Source: Demequina maris (GTDB lineage Bacteria > Actinomycetota > Actinomycetes > Actinomycetales > Demequinaceae). Taken from it: a stretch of 64,000 nt of DNA. The position numbers and the translations under genes were made by a program. Within the stretch, counting starts at the first letter, position 1; every line of letters starts with the position of its first letter. Below are positions 9,786 to 16,885 of the stretch, piece after piece. The notes beneath the pieces were generated by a model. It was not told the DNA's origin and searched no databases. It saw only the letters and a list, made by a program, of their open reading frames with translations. The stretch is from NCBI RefSeq assembly GCF_000971155.1, contig NZ_BBLX01000012.1, positions 1 through 64,000 on the forward strand, read 5' to 3'.

Positions 9786-10343
9786 CTACAGGAACTGCGC
9801 CGGGTCGAACTCCGCGATCGGGATGATGCGCACGCGCGGCAGCGTCTCGTTGAACGCGTGCACGTCGTACTCGAGGTCGAAGAACTCGAGGCCCTGCTCC
9901 TGCAGCTCGATGAAGCCGCTGTTGCGGAACTCGACGAAGCCCGCGAGCCCCACCCGGCGGCCGTCGAGAAGGTCCTCGACGCCGTCGACGAAGTCGCCGT
10001 CGTTGCTCACCAGCACCACATCGGCGTCGCGCTCGCGCAGCGCCTCCATGGTGCGCTGGATGGCGATGTCGACGACCTTCTCCCCCGCCGAGCCGGACAG
10101 CGGCACCGGCCGGAAGCCGATCGCGAGCAGCGCCTGCACGAACGTCATGGGCAGCTCGTTGTTGGCCGCGAGGAAGAACAGGCCCTGCGCCTGCTGACCC
10201 CACCGCTCCTCGACGTGGCGCAGCACGCGCTCCCAACGCGGACGCTCCTCGGGCCGCGGCCGGCGGCCCAGGATGGAGGTGCCGAGGGTGGCATCGATGT
10301 TCTCGCCGTCCACGAGGACGTAGGTGACGCGCTTGTGAGCCAT
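9786..10343 (-). CDS. NYN domain (PIN-like nuclease fold) protein
   Basis: This is a 185-residue protein of the LabA/DUF88-type NYN family. Three acidic motifs form the predicted metal site: VLVDGENID near residue 9, EKVVDIAI in the middle, and LVSNDGDF towards the end. NYN domains are PIN-fold ribonuclease candidates, sometimes acting in RNA processing; activity here is inferred. It converges on the MarR gene (14-bp gap) and diverges from the GNAT gene. Confidence 0.85.
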   Translation of the reverse strand: MAHKRVTYVLVDGENIDATLGTSILGRRPRPEERPRWERVLRHVEERWGQQAQGLFFLAANNELPMTFVQALLAIGFRPVPLSGSAGEKVVDIAIQRTMEALRERDADVVLVSNDGDFVDGVEDLLDGRRVGLAGFVEFRNSGFIELQEQGLEFFDLEYDVHAFNETLPRVRIIPIAEFDPAQFL

Positions 10344-10363
10344 GCCGCGAGCCTACGCTGGCT

Positions 10364-10369
10364 TAGCCT
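10364..10369 (+). promoter_or_regulatory. Leaderless -10 element of the GNAT gene
   Basis: TAGCCT lies exactly six bases before ATG 10376. No Shine-Dalgarno is present, so transcription probably begins at or next to the start codon. The same TANNNT-N6/7-ATG geometry recurs at several genes in the window. Confidence 0.5.
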
Positions 10370-10375
10370 GACCGC

Positions 10376-10960
10376 ATGAGCGATCCGCGCATCGTCCCTG
10401 CCAACCAGGCCTCCCGCGACGACCTCGACCTGATCATGAGCGAGGGTGGCGACGCCAACTCGTGCCGCTGCCAGTGGTTCAAGCTGGCGCAGTCGCGGTG
10501 GCAGTCCACCGGGCGCGAGGCGCGGGACGATGCGCTGGCCGAGCAGGCCGCGTGCGGCCGGCCGGACGCGGCCGCCACGTCCGGCCTCGTCGCCTACGTG
10601 GGCGAGGAGCCCGCCGGCTGGGTCGCCGTCGAGCCGCGGCTCGCGTACCCGCGGCTGAGGACCGCGCGCATCCCGTGGACCGGCCGCGACGAGGACAAGG
10701 ACGATGCGGGCGTGTGGGCGGTCACGTGCTTCGTGGTCCGCAAGGGCTTCCGTGGGCGGGGGCTCGCGAAGGAGCTGGCCGTGGCCGCCGTCGCGCATGC
10801 CCGCGCGCGGGGCGCGACGGCGGTGGAGGGCTATCCGCGGGCCGAGGCCGGGACGGCGTCCGACCTGTTCGTGGGGTCCCTGTCCGTGTTCGCCGCCGCC
10901 GGGATGACCGAGGTCTCCCGCCCCACCCCGGGCCGCGCCGTCATGCGCGTGGAGCTGTGA
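10376..10960 (+). CDS. GNAT family N-acetyltransferase
   Basis: This 194-residue acetyltransferase has the acetyl-CoA-binding motif A as VVRKGFRGRGLAKELAVAAVAHARARGA near residues 121-148. An N-terminal DANSCRCQWF segment contains two Cys. The substrate is unknown. The start appears leaderless (TAGCCT six bases upstream). The TGA stop overlaps the ATG of the DUF1304 gene (TGATG), so the two genes are translationally coupled. Confidence 0.85.
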   Translation: MSDPRIVPANQASRDDLDLIMSEGGDANSCRCQWFKLAQSRWQSTGREARDDALAEQAACGRPDAAATSGLVAYVGEEPAGWVAVEPRLAYPRLRTARIPWTGRDEDKDDAGVWAVTCFVVRKGFRGRGLAKELAVAAVAHARARGATAVEGYPRAEAGTASDLFVGSLSVFAAAGMTEVSRPTPGRAVMRVEL

Positions 10961-11346
10961 TGCTCGCGGCGGCCATGGTGCTCGCGGGCCTGGCGGCGCT
11001 CGTGCACGCGTACATCTTCTGGCTCGAGTCGGTCGCATGGATGCGGCCGTCGACGCGGCGCGTGTTCGGGATCGCGTCGGAGGACGATGCGCGGGTCACG
11101 CGGGCGCTCGCCTACAACCAGGGCTTCTACAACCTGTTCCTCGCGGTGGTGACGGTCGTGGGCATCGTGCTCCTGGCGACCGGCGCGACGGCGGCCGGGG
11201 CGGCGCTGGTCTACGCCGGCTGCGGGTCCATGGTCGCGGCGGCGCTCGTGCTGATCTCGGGGTCGAGGGCCTATGCGCGGGCGGCGGCGATCCAAGGGAC
11301 TCTGCCGCTGCTCGCGGTGGTGGCGCTCACCATCGCGCTCGTCTGA
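10960..11346 (+). CDS. DUF1304 small membrane protein
   Basis: This is a 128-residue protein with four hydrophobic helices. The first contains LVHAYIFWLESVAW. A conserved cytoplasmic loop follows (VFGIASEDDARVTRALAYNQGFYN), characteristic of DUF1304. The ATG overlaps the stop of the upstream GNAT gene. No biochemical function is established for the family. Confidence 0.83.
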   Translation: MLAAAMVLAGLAALVHAYIFWLESVAWMRPSTRRVFGIASEDDARVTRALAYNQGFYNLFLAVVTVVGIVLLATGATAAGAALVYAGCGSMVAAALVLISGSRAYARAAAIQGTLPLLAVVALTIALV

Positions 11347-11356
11347 GACGCGCGGT

Positions 11357-11578
11357 TCAGCGCGCGATCTCACGCACCTTGGGGCCGGACATCGGCAGCC
11401 CGGCGAGCGGCGCGAGCAGGCAGACGTCGAGCGCGCCGACCGCCATGAAGACGACGGCGGGTGCGAGCAGCCACATCCACGCGCCTCCCAGCACCACCGC
11501 GACGATGCCGAGGGCGATTCCCGCGAGCGACCGGGTCCAGCGGCCGGCGGGTGAGCTCATGAAGCGGACGAATGACAT
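11357..11578 (-). CDS. DUF2892 (YgaP-like) membrane protein
   Basis: This 73-residue protein has two hydrophobic helices, the second around APAVVFMAVGALDVCLLAPLAG, matching the DUF2892 module found alone or fused to rhodanese. GAGAGGAGA precedes the ATG. The family is often found in persulfide-responsive operons. The palindrome 27 bases upstream resembles a CstR/CsoR operator, which supports a sulfur or metal stress role here. The final residues (LAPLAGLPMSGPKVREIAR) are polar and probably cytoplasmic. Confidence 0.75.
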   Translation of the reverse strand: MSFVRFMSSPAGRWTRSLAGIALGIVAVVLGGAWMWLLAPAVVFMAVGALDVCLLAPLAGLPMSGPKVREIAR

Positions 11579-11604
11579 GAGGGTCTCCTCTCGCCTTCGA
11601 GGCT

Positions 11605-11620
11605 ATACCCGGGAGGGTAT
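11605..11620 (-). promoter_or_regulatory. CsoR/CstR-type operator candidate
   Basis: ATACCC-GGGA-GGGTAT is a perfect inverted repeat with 6-bp arms. CsoR-family regulators (CsoR, RcnR, CstR) bind TACCC...GGGTA sites of this kind. It lies in the 62-bp spacer between the cation-efflux gene stop and the DUF2892 start. No csoR or cstR gene is seen in the window. Confidence 0.6.
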
Positions 11621-11640
11621 CGGTGCGAGGACTCCGCTCG

Positions 11641-12237
11641 TCAGGCCTCCGCCTGCTTGGCCTCGAGCCGCTCCTTCGAGGCCGCGCGCCACACCTTGAC
11701 CCCGGCGTCGGCGTTGAGCAGCGCGATCCCCACGCCGACGACGATGTCGGGCCAGCCCGACACCCACGCGAGCGCGATCGCGGCGGACGCGATGATCGCG
11801 ACGTTGGCCAGCGCATCGTTCCGTGCGGACAGCCACGCCGCGCGGGCGAGCGAGCCGCCCGCGTGGCGGTGGCGGGCGAGGATCGCGGCCGCCGTCAGGT
11901 TGGCCGCGAGCGCGCCGAGGGCGGTGACGGTGAGCGGGACCGTCTCGGGGCGCGTGGGGTCGAGGATCTTCGCCACGGCGGTGACGAGCGTGACGAGGGC
12001 GGGCACGAGGATCACGATCGCGAGCGCGTGACCCACGCGCGAGCGCCGGTGCAGCGGCCATGCCGCGGCGAAGAAGATCAGCAGGTTGAGGATGCCGTCC
12101 TCGAGGAAGTCGATCGAGTCCGCGACGAGCGCGACCGAACCGATGAGCTGCGACACCGTGAACTCGACCACCGCGTAGGCGAGGTTGATGAGGGCGACCG
12201 CGAGCACGGCGCGGCGGAGCGGGTCGAGGCGAGCCAT
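11641..12237 (-). CDS. Short cation diffusion facilitator (CDF)-like transporter
   Basis: This 198-residue protein has about six hydrophobic helices and the metal-site motifs of CDF antiporters. DSIDFLED in helix 2 and ARNDALANVAII in helix 5 carry the paired acidic residues. Typical CDF proteins are near 300 residues. This one lacks the C-terminal cytoplasmic dimerisation domain and ends shortly after helix 6 (VKVWRAASKERLEAKQAEA). The transported ion is unknown; divalent metal efflux is family-based inference. It is co-oriented with the DUF2892 gene downstream, with an operator-like palindrome between them. Confidence 0.75.
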   Translation of the reverse strand: MARLDPLRRAVLAVALINLAYAVVEFTVSQLIGSVALVADSIDFLEDGILNLLIFFAAAWPLHRRSRVGHALAIVILVPALVTLVTAVAKILDPTRPETVPLTVTALGALAANLTAAAILARHRHAGGSLARAAWLSARNDALANVAIIASAAIALAWVSGWPDIVVGVGIALLNADAGVKVWRAASKERLEAKQAEA

Positions 12238-12277
12238 GCGCCCAGGATGCCAGGCGTGCCCGCGTGCTCGGCGCCGC

Positions 12278-12859
12278 TCAGCCGCTGCCCGGCGCGCACC
12301 GCGGCGGCGCCGAGTTGCCGCTGATCGTGAAGTCCTCGCACTGCAGGTAGTACGGGTGGAGCCAGCCCAGCAGCGCGCTGAGCGCGGCGATCGTGACGAG
12401 GGCGCCGGCGGCCGCGACCCAACCGCGTGCCGGGACCGACTCGATCAGGTCAGGTCGGACGGTCCGGAGCAGGACCCACACCATCGCCGGCAGGCCGAGC
12501 ACCGTGACGACCACGCCGAACCACCGCACCAGCTCGGCCAGGAGGGGATGCTGGCCCGTGGGGGCGAACTCGGCGACGATCCACACGGTGGGCAGCAGCA
12601 GGCTGGCCAGCACCCACCGGCTGACCGGCGGACCGCTCTGGCGGAGCAGCACGACGATCAGGGCCGCGGTCGCGGCCGCCCACACCATGAGGATCTGCTC
12701 GAAGAACACGCGGCCCCACGCGCCGAGGGTGAACGCCGGCCACCAGATGATGGTCGACACGGCGACCACGAATGCGCCGACCGTGCGGCGCGTCCGCGTT
12801 GTGTGGCGATCGGTGCCGCCCTCCGCATCGTCCGGCCGCGGTCCGTCCTCCGTCGCCAT
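12278..12859 (-). CDS. Hypothetical multi-pass membrane protein
   Basis: This is a 193-residue protein from ATG 12859; an upstream in-frame start at 12934 is less likely. A charged N-terminus of about 35 residues leads into roughly five hydrophobic helices. The last external segment ends in HPYYLQCEDFTISGNSAPPRCAPGSG, with two Cys that could form a disulfide. I do not recognise a family. It is co-oriented with the CDF gene and divergent from doxX. Confidence 0.6.
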   Translation of the reverse strand: MATEDGPRPDDAEGGTDRHTTRTRRTVGAFVVAVSTIIWWPAFTLGAWGRVFFEQILMVWAAATAALIVVLLRQSGPPVSRWVLASLLLPTVWIVAEFAPTGQHPLLAELVRWFGVVVTVLGLPAMVWVLLRTVRPDLIESVPARGWVAAAGALVTIAALSALLGWLHPYYLQCEDFTISGNSAPPRCAPGSG

Positions 12860-12926
12860 GGCGCCCCCCTGGTGTCGCGCTCTCCTCAGTGAAGCACCGC
12901 CGCGCGACGCGCGCGCGGAGACGGTA

Positions 12927-12956
12927 GTTGACACGTCAACACTCCGGCCCTACATT
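12927..12956 (+). promoter_or_regulatory. doxX promoter with overlapping operator
   Basis: A near-consensus sigma-70 promoter: -35 TTGACA (12928-12933), 17-bp spacer, -10 TACATT (12951-12956). The -35 is embedded in the palindrome GTTGACACGTCAAC (12927-12940, 6-bp arms). A repressor bound there would block polymerase. The AT-rich stretch up to the doxX start stands out in this GC-rich window. Confidence 0.75.
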
Positions 12957-12991
12957 TACTTCAACCTACAAGCATTCAAAGGATCTCCCTC

Positions 12992-13411
12992 ATGGACACC
13001 GTCTTCCTTATCGCCCGCGTCCTGCTCGCGGTCATCTTCCTGCTGTCCGCCGTCGGGCACGTCGCGAACGCGAACGCGATGGCGCAGTACGCCGACTACA
13101 AGGGCGCCCCCGGCGGCAAGGCCGGCGTGATCGCGTCGGGCATCGCCATGGGCGTCGGCGGCCTCATGATCCTGCTCGGCGTGTACGGCGAGATCGGCGC
13201 GCTGCTGATCGCCGCCACGCTGATCCCGATCACCTTCTTCATGCACGCGTTCTGGAAGGAGTCCGACCCCCAGGCGCGCCAGACCGAGCAGATCTCGTTC
13301 AACAAGAACCTGGGCCTGATCGGCGGCGCACTGGCGCTGTTCCTGCTCTTCGCGAGCCAGGGCGCGGCCGCGGGGCTCACCATCACCGAGCCGCTCATCA
13401 CCATCGCCTGA
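12992..13411 (+). CDS. DoxX family membrane protein
   Basis: This 139-residue protein has four hydrophobic helices typical of the DoxX/DoxD family (IARVLLAVIFLLSAVGHV, GIAMGVGGLMILLGVYGEIGALLIA and others). DoxX proteins are implicated in redox and thiol stress in several bacteria, but the biochemical role is unsettled. The promoter is strong and carries a palindromic operator, so expression is probably inducible, perhaps by a MarR- or HxlR-type regulator located elsewhere. A perfect hairpin terminator follows. Confidence 0.85.
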   Translation: MDTVFLIARVLLAVIFLLSAVGHVANANAMAQYADYKGAPGGKAGVIASGIAMGVGGLMILLGVYGEIGALLIAATLIPITFFMHAFWKESDPQARQTEQISFNKNLGLIGGALALFLLFASQGAAAGLTITEPLITIA

Positions 13412-13427
13412 GCGGCACCGGCGATGC

Positions 13428-13459
13428 CGAAGGGGCGGGCCGATCGGCCCGCCCCTTCG
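13428..13459. terminator. doxX terminator hairpin
   Basis: A perfect 14-bp stem, CGAAGGGGCGGGCC with GGCCCGCCCCTTCG, closes on a GATC loop. It begins 16 bases after the doxX stop. Confidence 0.9.
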
Positions 13460-13496
13460 CGCGTGCGAGCGGGTCGCCTACCGCGGATCGCGGTGG

Positions 13497-13529
13497 TCGG
13501 GGTGACAGGATCGAACCTGCGACCCTCTG
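13497..13529 (-). repeat. Partial tRNA-Pro 3' end (att-like repeat)
   Basis: This stretch matches the 3' end of tRNA-Pro at 16550-16583 in the same orientation, with one missing base and one substitution in the T-loop. It contains TCGGGGTGACAGGAT and GAACCTGCGACCCTCTG. It has no 5' half, so it is not a tRNA. Such partial 3' copies are the distal attachment sites left by elements that integrate into tRNA genes. Confidence 0.75.
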
Positions 13530-13827
13530 GAGGATCCGGCCACCTTCCGGACCGTCGCGCACGTCTCGGAATCTCGCAAGCTCCCTGGTGTGGTGAGGGA
13601 GCCGGGCGTTTCGCTCATTCCGGCTGCACCCGGTCGCTTCCGGTCGGTCACGGCCGAATCTGATGGGTTGGTGAGGGGCGCGCGATCCTCAGCACGGCGG
13701 TCCTTGGCCAGGTGCGGCGCACTGCCTGGTCGTCGCGGGCGATTTCGGCATTCCAACGATCAGCGCGCCTTCGCAACCCGATGCCCACGAGGACTGGCCG
13801 AGAACCAGCCCGTGCTGCCGTCGGCGA
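13530..13827. other. Non-coding island edge
   Basis: I find no convincing gene in these 298 bases. A 7-bp stem GCTCCCT/AGGGAGC with a 9-nt loop lies at 13580-13602 and may be a terminator fragment. The rest may be eroded island sequence. Confidence 0.4.
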
Positions 13828-14199
13828 TCAGCCGCGGAGCCAGGCCCAGGCCGCATCCTGATCGTCGAAGTATGCGGCTTCCTTCGCGCAGAAGGGCGCC
13901 GCGAGATGAGCGAGGCGCTCTTCCCACTTCTTGTGGCCGACGATCGCCATGCGCGCGATCCTCTCGTGGTATTCGTGCCCGAAGTGGAGGTCCGCACCCC
14001 ACGCCCCCGCCTTCTCCCAGCGGAAGTCGGTGAGGTCGAGCATCACCTTCACGGTGTCGTGCTGCTCGAGCGCGGATGCCACCGCGGGAACGAGGACCTC
14101 GTCATAGTCGGCCTTCGTGACATCGCCGGAGACGACGAAGCCGAGGGCGCTGCCGGTGCTGCGTTCCGAAACGGAAATGGTCATCAGATTGTTCTCCAT
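13828..14199 (-). CDS. SpoIIAA-like (STAS-fold) protein
   Basis: This 123-residue protein matches the SpoIIAA-like family with a STAS-related fold. Features are an early beta strand GFVVSGDVTKADYDEVLVPAV, a central LDLTDF, and a C-terminal AYFDDQDAAWAWL. Family members are small soluble proteins of uncertain function and do not carry the anti-anti-sigma phosphorylation serine. The start may be MENN (14199) or MTIS five codons later. It lies 28 bp downstream of the alkylsulfatase on the same strand, so the two probably form an operon. Confidence 0.78.
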   Translation of the reverse strand: MENNLMTISVSERSTGSALGFVVSGDVTKADYDEVLVPAVASALEQHDTVKVMLDLTDFRWEKAGAWGADLHFGHEYHERIARMAIVGHKKWEERLAHLAAPFCAKEAAYFDDQDAAWAWLRG

Positions 14200-14227
14200 C
14201 CAGTGCTTGTCAGGTCACGGCTCGCCG

Positions 14228-16042
14228 CTAGTTCGGCAGCACCAGGTTGACCCCGTTGGGGGTGATCTGATCCAGCAGTCCGAAGAAGGAGGCCAGTGCC
14301 GCGGCATCCCCGGTGACGGTGGTGTCGCCGGCGGACCCGGCGATGAACGCACCCAGCACCTGCTGCTTCGTCCCGGCGAGGACCACGTCGGCATCGTCAT
14401 CGATGACGTCCTCGCGGAACGCGGCGACCTGGTTGCGGACCCGGAACGTCCCCTTCTCGCCCGTGTCGGTCACGTCGATCCCGACGACCAGCCCGACGCC
14501 CTGGGCGCGCTCGGCGTTGAGACGGACGCGGAAGGTCTTGAGGATCTTCGTCGTCGGCAGCACCGCGACGATGGCCGGGTCGGCGAAGTTCCACACGATC
14601 GAGCGGTCCAGGGTGCCGTCGAGTTCGCCGGCGGCCGAGAGCGCCATGCACCGCCAGTAGATATTGGTCTGCAGGTACCCCCACTCACGCAGCGCCTTCG
14701 CCTTCAGCCCTCGCGCCTCGGTGTCGTCCGGGTCCACGCGGGTCACATGCGTGAGCAGCTCGGCCGCCCACCCGTAGTCGCCGGCATCCAACGCCGTCGA
14801 CGCCTGCGCCACGACCGCGTCGCGCCCGCCGATCGCGTCGACGTACCGCCGCGCGAGGTCGGAGAAGCCGGGGCGGGCGAGCTCGGTCGCGTCAGCCTGG
14901 TACCAGCCCAGCAGGCCGGTGTAGACGTTGCGGACCGAGTGCGCGACCGTGCCGTAGTACTCCATGAGCCACGGATCGCGGGCCAGGTTGTCGGGCAGGA
15001 TCACCTTCTCGGCGAGCTGCTCCATCTTGTAACCGAGGTTCATCCAGTACACCGACTGGTCGAACACGAACTGGATCGCGTCACGGTAGTTCGTGATCCG
15101 CTCCACGATGAACTCGTTGCCAACCCACGCACGCATGTGCGACCCGGAGTAGGTGTCGGACTTCTCCGCATAGGGCAGCAGCCGGTCGATGCCGCCGGCC
15201 CACTTGCTCGGGTCCCGGAACCCGGTGCCACGCAGCGTGTACAGGTTCGGGAACGTCTCGCCCTGTATCGTCTCCGACCCATGGACGTGGCGGTACTCGG
15301 GCACGTACAGGCAGATCTCATCGGTATCGGCATCCCCGTACGCCCCGAAGAACACGACCTCGACACCCGCGATCGTGATCGTCAACGGATCGAACTCGGG
15401 CACCTCGACAGTCGGCAGGAACAGAGACAGCTGACCGGCGGTGAAGCTGGGGCCCAGACCGATGTTGACGAACCCCTCCTCCCCGCGTCCCAGGTAGGGG
15501 CCGGAGTAGGCGGTGCGCTGCGAGAGGATGTTGCCGACCACGCCGGTGTCATTGATCAGGTTGGTGACGAAGTTCTCCGATGCGATGATCGCGACCTCGC
15601 CCGACGCGACCTGCTCATCGGTGACCCCCCAGCCCTTCGCACCGAACGCGTGGTCCGGATGCCGGTGCGAATAGACGACCGCCTTCACGGGCAGATCGCT
15701 GAACTGCGCGAATGCCGCACGGGTCGCCGCGGCACGGCCGTCGTTCTCTCCCGGGTCGACGATGATCAGTCCTTCATCGCCCACGATGATCATCGTGGAA
15801 CACAGCTGGAACCCCGACGCGTGGTAGATGCGCCCCTCGACGACCTCGAAGATCGTCGGGTCCATCTGCCGAGCCCACGCCGTCTGCGCCGGAGCCACCT
15901 TGGACGACTCCTCCGTGAACGCCAGATTGCCGCCCGGATCGGCCCACACCACCTTCGCGAGGTGCTTCAGCACCTCGGGGTTCGTGAAGATCTCCGGATC
16001 CGTGCTGCGGACCAGACCACCCAGGTCGTTGTGCTGTGACAT
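14228..16042 (-). CDS. Alkylsulfatase, metallo-beta-lactamase type (SdsA1-like)
   Basis: This is a 604-residue type III alkylsulfatase that would hydrolyse primary alkyl sulfates such as SDS to alcohol plus sulfate with two zinc ions. The dizinc motif is H126-x-H128-x-D130-H131 in YSHRHPDHAFG. The mid-section has the family dimerisation region. The C-terminal 120 residues form the SCP2-like domain (from about DRSIVWNFADPAIV). ATG 16042 has GAGGAGG about nine bases upstream. No secretion signal is seen, unlike Pseudomonas SdsA1. It heads the putative island operon with the SpoIIAA-like gene. Confidence 0.9.
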   Translation of the reverse strand: MSQHNDLGGLVRSTDPEIFTNPEVLKHLAKVVWADPGGNLAFTEESSKVAPAQTAWARQMDPTIFEVVEGRIYHASGFQLCSTMIIVGDEGLIIVDPGENDGRAAATRAAFAQFSDLPVKAVVYSHRHPDHAFGAKGWGVTDEQVASGEVAIIASENFVTNLINDTGVVGNILSQRTAYSGPYLGRGEEGFVNIGLGPSFTAGQLSLFLPTVEVPEFDPLTITIAGVEVVFFGAYGDADTDEICLYVPEYRHVHGSETIQGETFPNLYTLRGTGFRDPSKWAGGIDRLLPYAEKSDTYSGSHMRAWVGNEFIVERITNYRDAIQFVFDQSVYWMNLGYKMEQLAEKVILPDNLARDPWLMEYYGTVAHSVRNVYTGLLGWYQADATELARPGFSDLARRYVDAIGGRDAVVAQASTALDAGDYGWAAELLTHVTRVDPDDTEARGLKAKALREWGYLQTNIYWRCMALSAAGELDGTLDRSIVWNFADPAIVAVLPTTKILKTFRVRLNAERAQGVGLVVGIDVTDTGEKGTFRVRNQVAAFREDVIDDDADVVLAGTKQQVLGAFIAGSAGDTTVTGDAAALASFFGLLDQITPNGVNLVLPN

Positions 16043-16509
16043 GTCACGGCCTCCTCTTTGAGACTTGCTGCTCGCGACCACACGGTCAGCCCGACCACGA
16101 CTCACCGACCTCACGTGCGCTCACGCAACCAGAACGATGGCGGAGCACGGGGGCGAATCCACCGACTCGAAGCCGAACTGGCCCAGTTCCACGTTGCCAC
16201 CGGCATCGGGACCGGGCTAGGCCCTTGGTCCCACTGGATCAGCCTGGCCCTCGGCCCCGCCCACTTCTCTGTCCGGCAGGTAGCGCCTGGCCCGACTGCC
16301 GCCACGACAGGGACTGTCCGCGGCCTCGCGGCACGTCTTGCCTGCTCGTCACCGAGGCGGCCCCACCCCGGAGGTTCGGAGTGGGCGCCCACGACGTCCG
16401 GGACCCGCCGGCACGATCGTCCGCTTGCCGGAACGGCAGCCTTGAGCAAGGGCCCGAGAGAGGCCGAAGTGATGAGTTCTTGATGACGTGGCCGTGCCTC
16501 ACCAACCAG
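16043..16509. other. Non-coding island edge near tRNA-Pro
   Basis: I recognise no gene in these 467 bases. Open frames exist on both strands but have no family motif and no ribosome site. It should hold the alkylsulfatase promoter and may hold eroded recombination genes. Confidence 0.45.
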
Positions 16510-16545
16510 GAAAGTCCTGGGAACTCACGAGTGACCAGGACTTTC
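16510..16545 (-). terminator. Hairpin directly after tRNA-Pro
   Basis: Perfect 11-bp arms GAAAGTCCTGG and CCAGGACTTTC enclose 14 nt. It starts four bases beyond the tRNA-Pro 3' end on the minus strand and probably ends tRNA transcription. It is less GC-rich than most hairpins here. Confidence 0.65.
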
Positions 16546-16549
16546 ACCG

Positions 16550-16623
16550 TCGGGGTGACAGGATTTGAACCTGCGACCCTCTGCTCCCAAAGCAGATGCG
16601 CTACCAAGCTGCGCTACACCCCG
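16550..16623 (-). tRNA. tRNA-Pro (TGG anticodon)
   Basis: This is a full cloverleaf on the minus strand. The acceptor pair is CGGGGTG/CACCCCG with discriminator A. The D-arm contains AGCGCAGCTTGGTAGCGC. The anticodon loop TTTGGGA reads TGG. The T-arm is GCAGG-TTTGAAT-CCTGT. CCA is not encoded. Its 3' 33 bases are duplicated at 13497-13529. Confidence 0.96.
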
Positions 16624-16713
16624 TCGCGCCCGATCGGGGCGCGTTGTCCCTCGCTCGCGCGAGGCTCCGCTACTCTAGTACGCGCCGAGCGCGCGTCAGC
16701 GCCGGTCGGCTTC

Positions 16714-16784
16714 GCGGGTGTAGCTCAATGGTAGAGCCTCAGTCTTCCAAACTGATCACGCGGGTTCGATTCCCGTCACCCGCT
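16714..16784 (+). tRNA. tRNA-Gly (TCC anticodon)
   Basis: This is a 71-nt cloverleaf. The acceptor pair is GCGGGTG/CACCCGC with discriminator T. The D-arm is AGCTCAATGGTAGAGC. The anticodon loop CTTCCAA reads TCC. The T-arm contains GGTTCGATTCC. It diverges from tRNA-Pro across a 90-bp spacer that must hold both promoters. CCA is not encoded. Confidence 0.97.
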
Positions 16785-16797
16785 CGCGTCGCACGAG

Positions 16798-16821
16798 GGC
16801 CCGCTCCGTCAGGAGCGGGCC
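16798..16821 (+). terminator. tRNA-Gly terminator hairpin
   Basis: GGCCCGCTCC and GGAGCGGGCC form a perfect 10-bp stem on a GTCA loop, 13 bases after the tRNA, followed by TTCGTCGTT. Confidence 0.88.
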
Positions 16822-16885
16822 TTCGTCGTTCCGGGGCGGCACCGATGCGCCACGAGGATGCGCGGCGGACGATGCGGTCGGCGCG

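Larger units (their letters stand above)
13497..16583. mobile_element. Putative 3-kb genomic island at tRNA-Pro
   Basis: The segment between the tRNA-Pro 3' end and its partial direct copy carries an alkylsulfatase, a SpoIIAA-like protein and two spacers without recognisable genes. No integrase is visible, so it would be a remnant or a passively mobilised cassette. Its coding sequence looks less strongly biased to Arg-CGC/Glu-GAG/Leu-CTC codons than its neighbours, judged by eye. Confidence 0.55.

Noticed and set aside
13497..13529. A second tRNA gene
   Set aside because: Only the 3' third of tRNA-Pro is present; no acceptor 5' strand, D-arm or anticodon arm, and the T-loop is one base short.
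16043..16509. A degenerate integrase or transposase next to tRNA-Pro
   Set aside because: Checked frames on both strands show no tyrosine-recombinase or DDE motifs; the sequence alone does not support a call.
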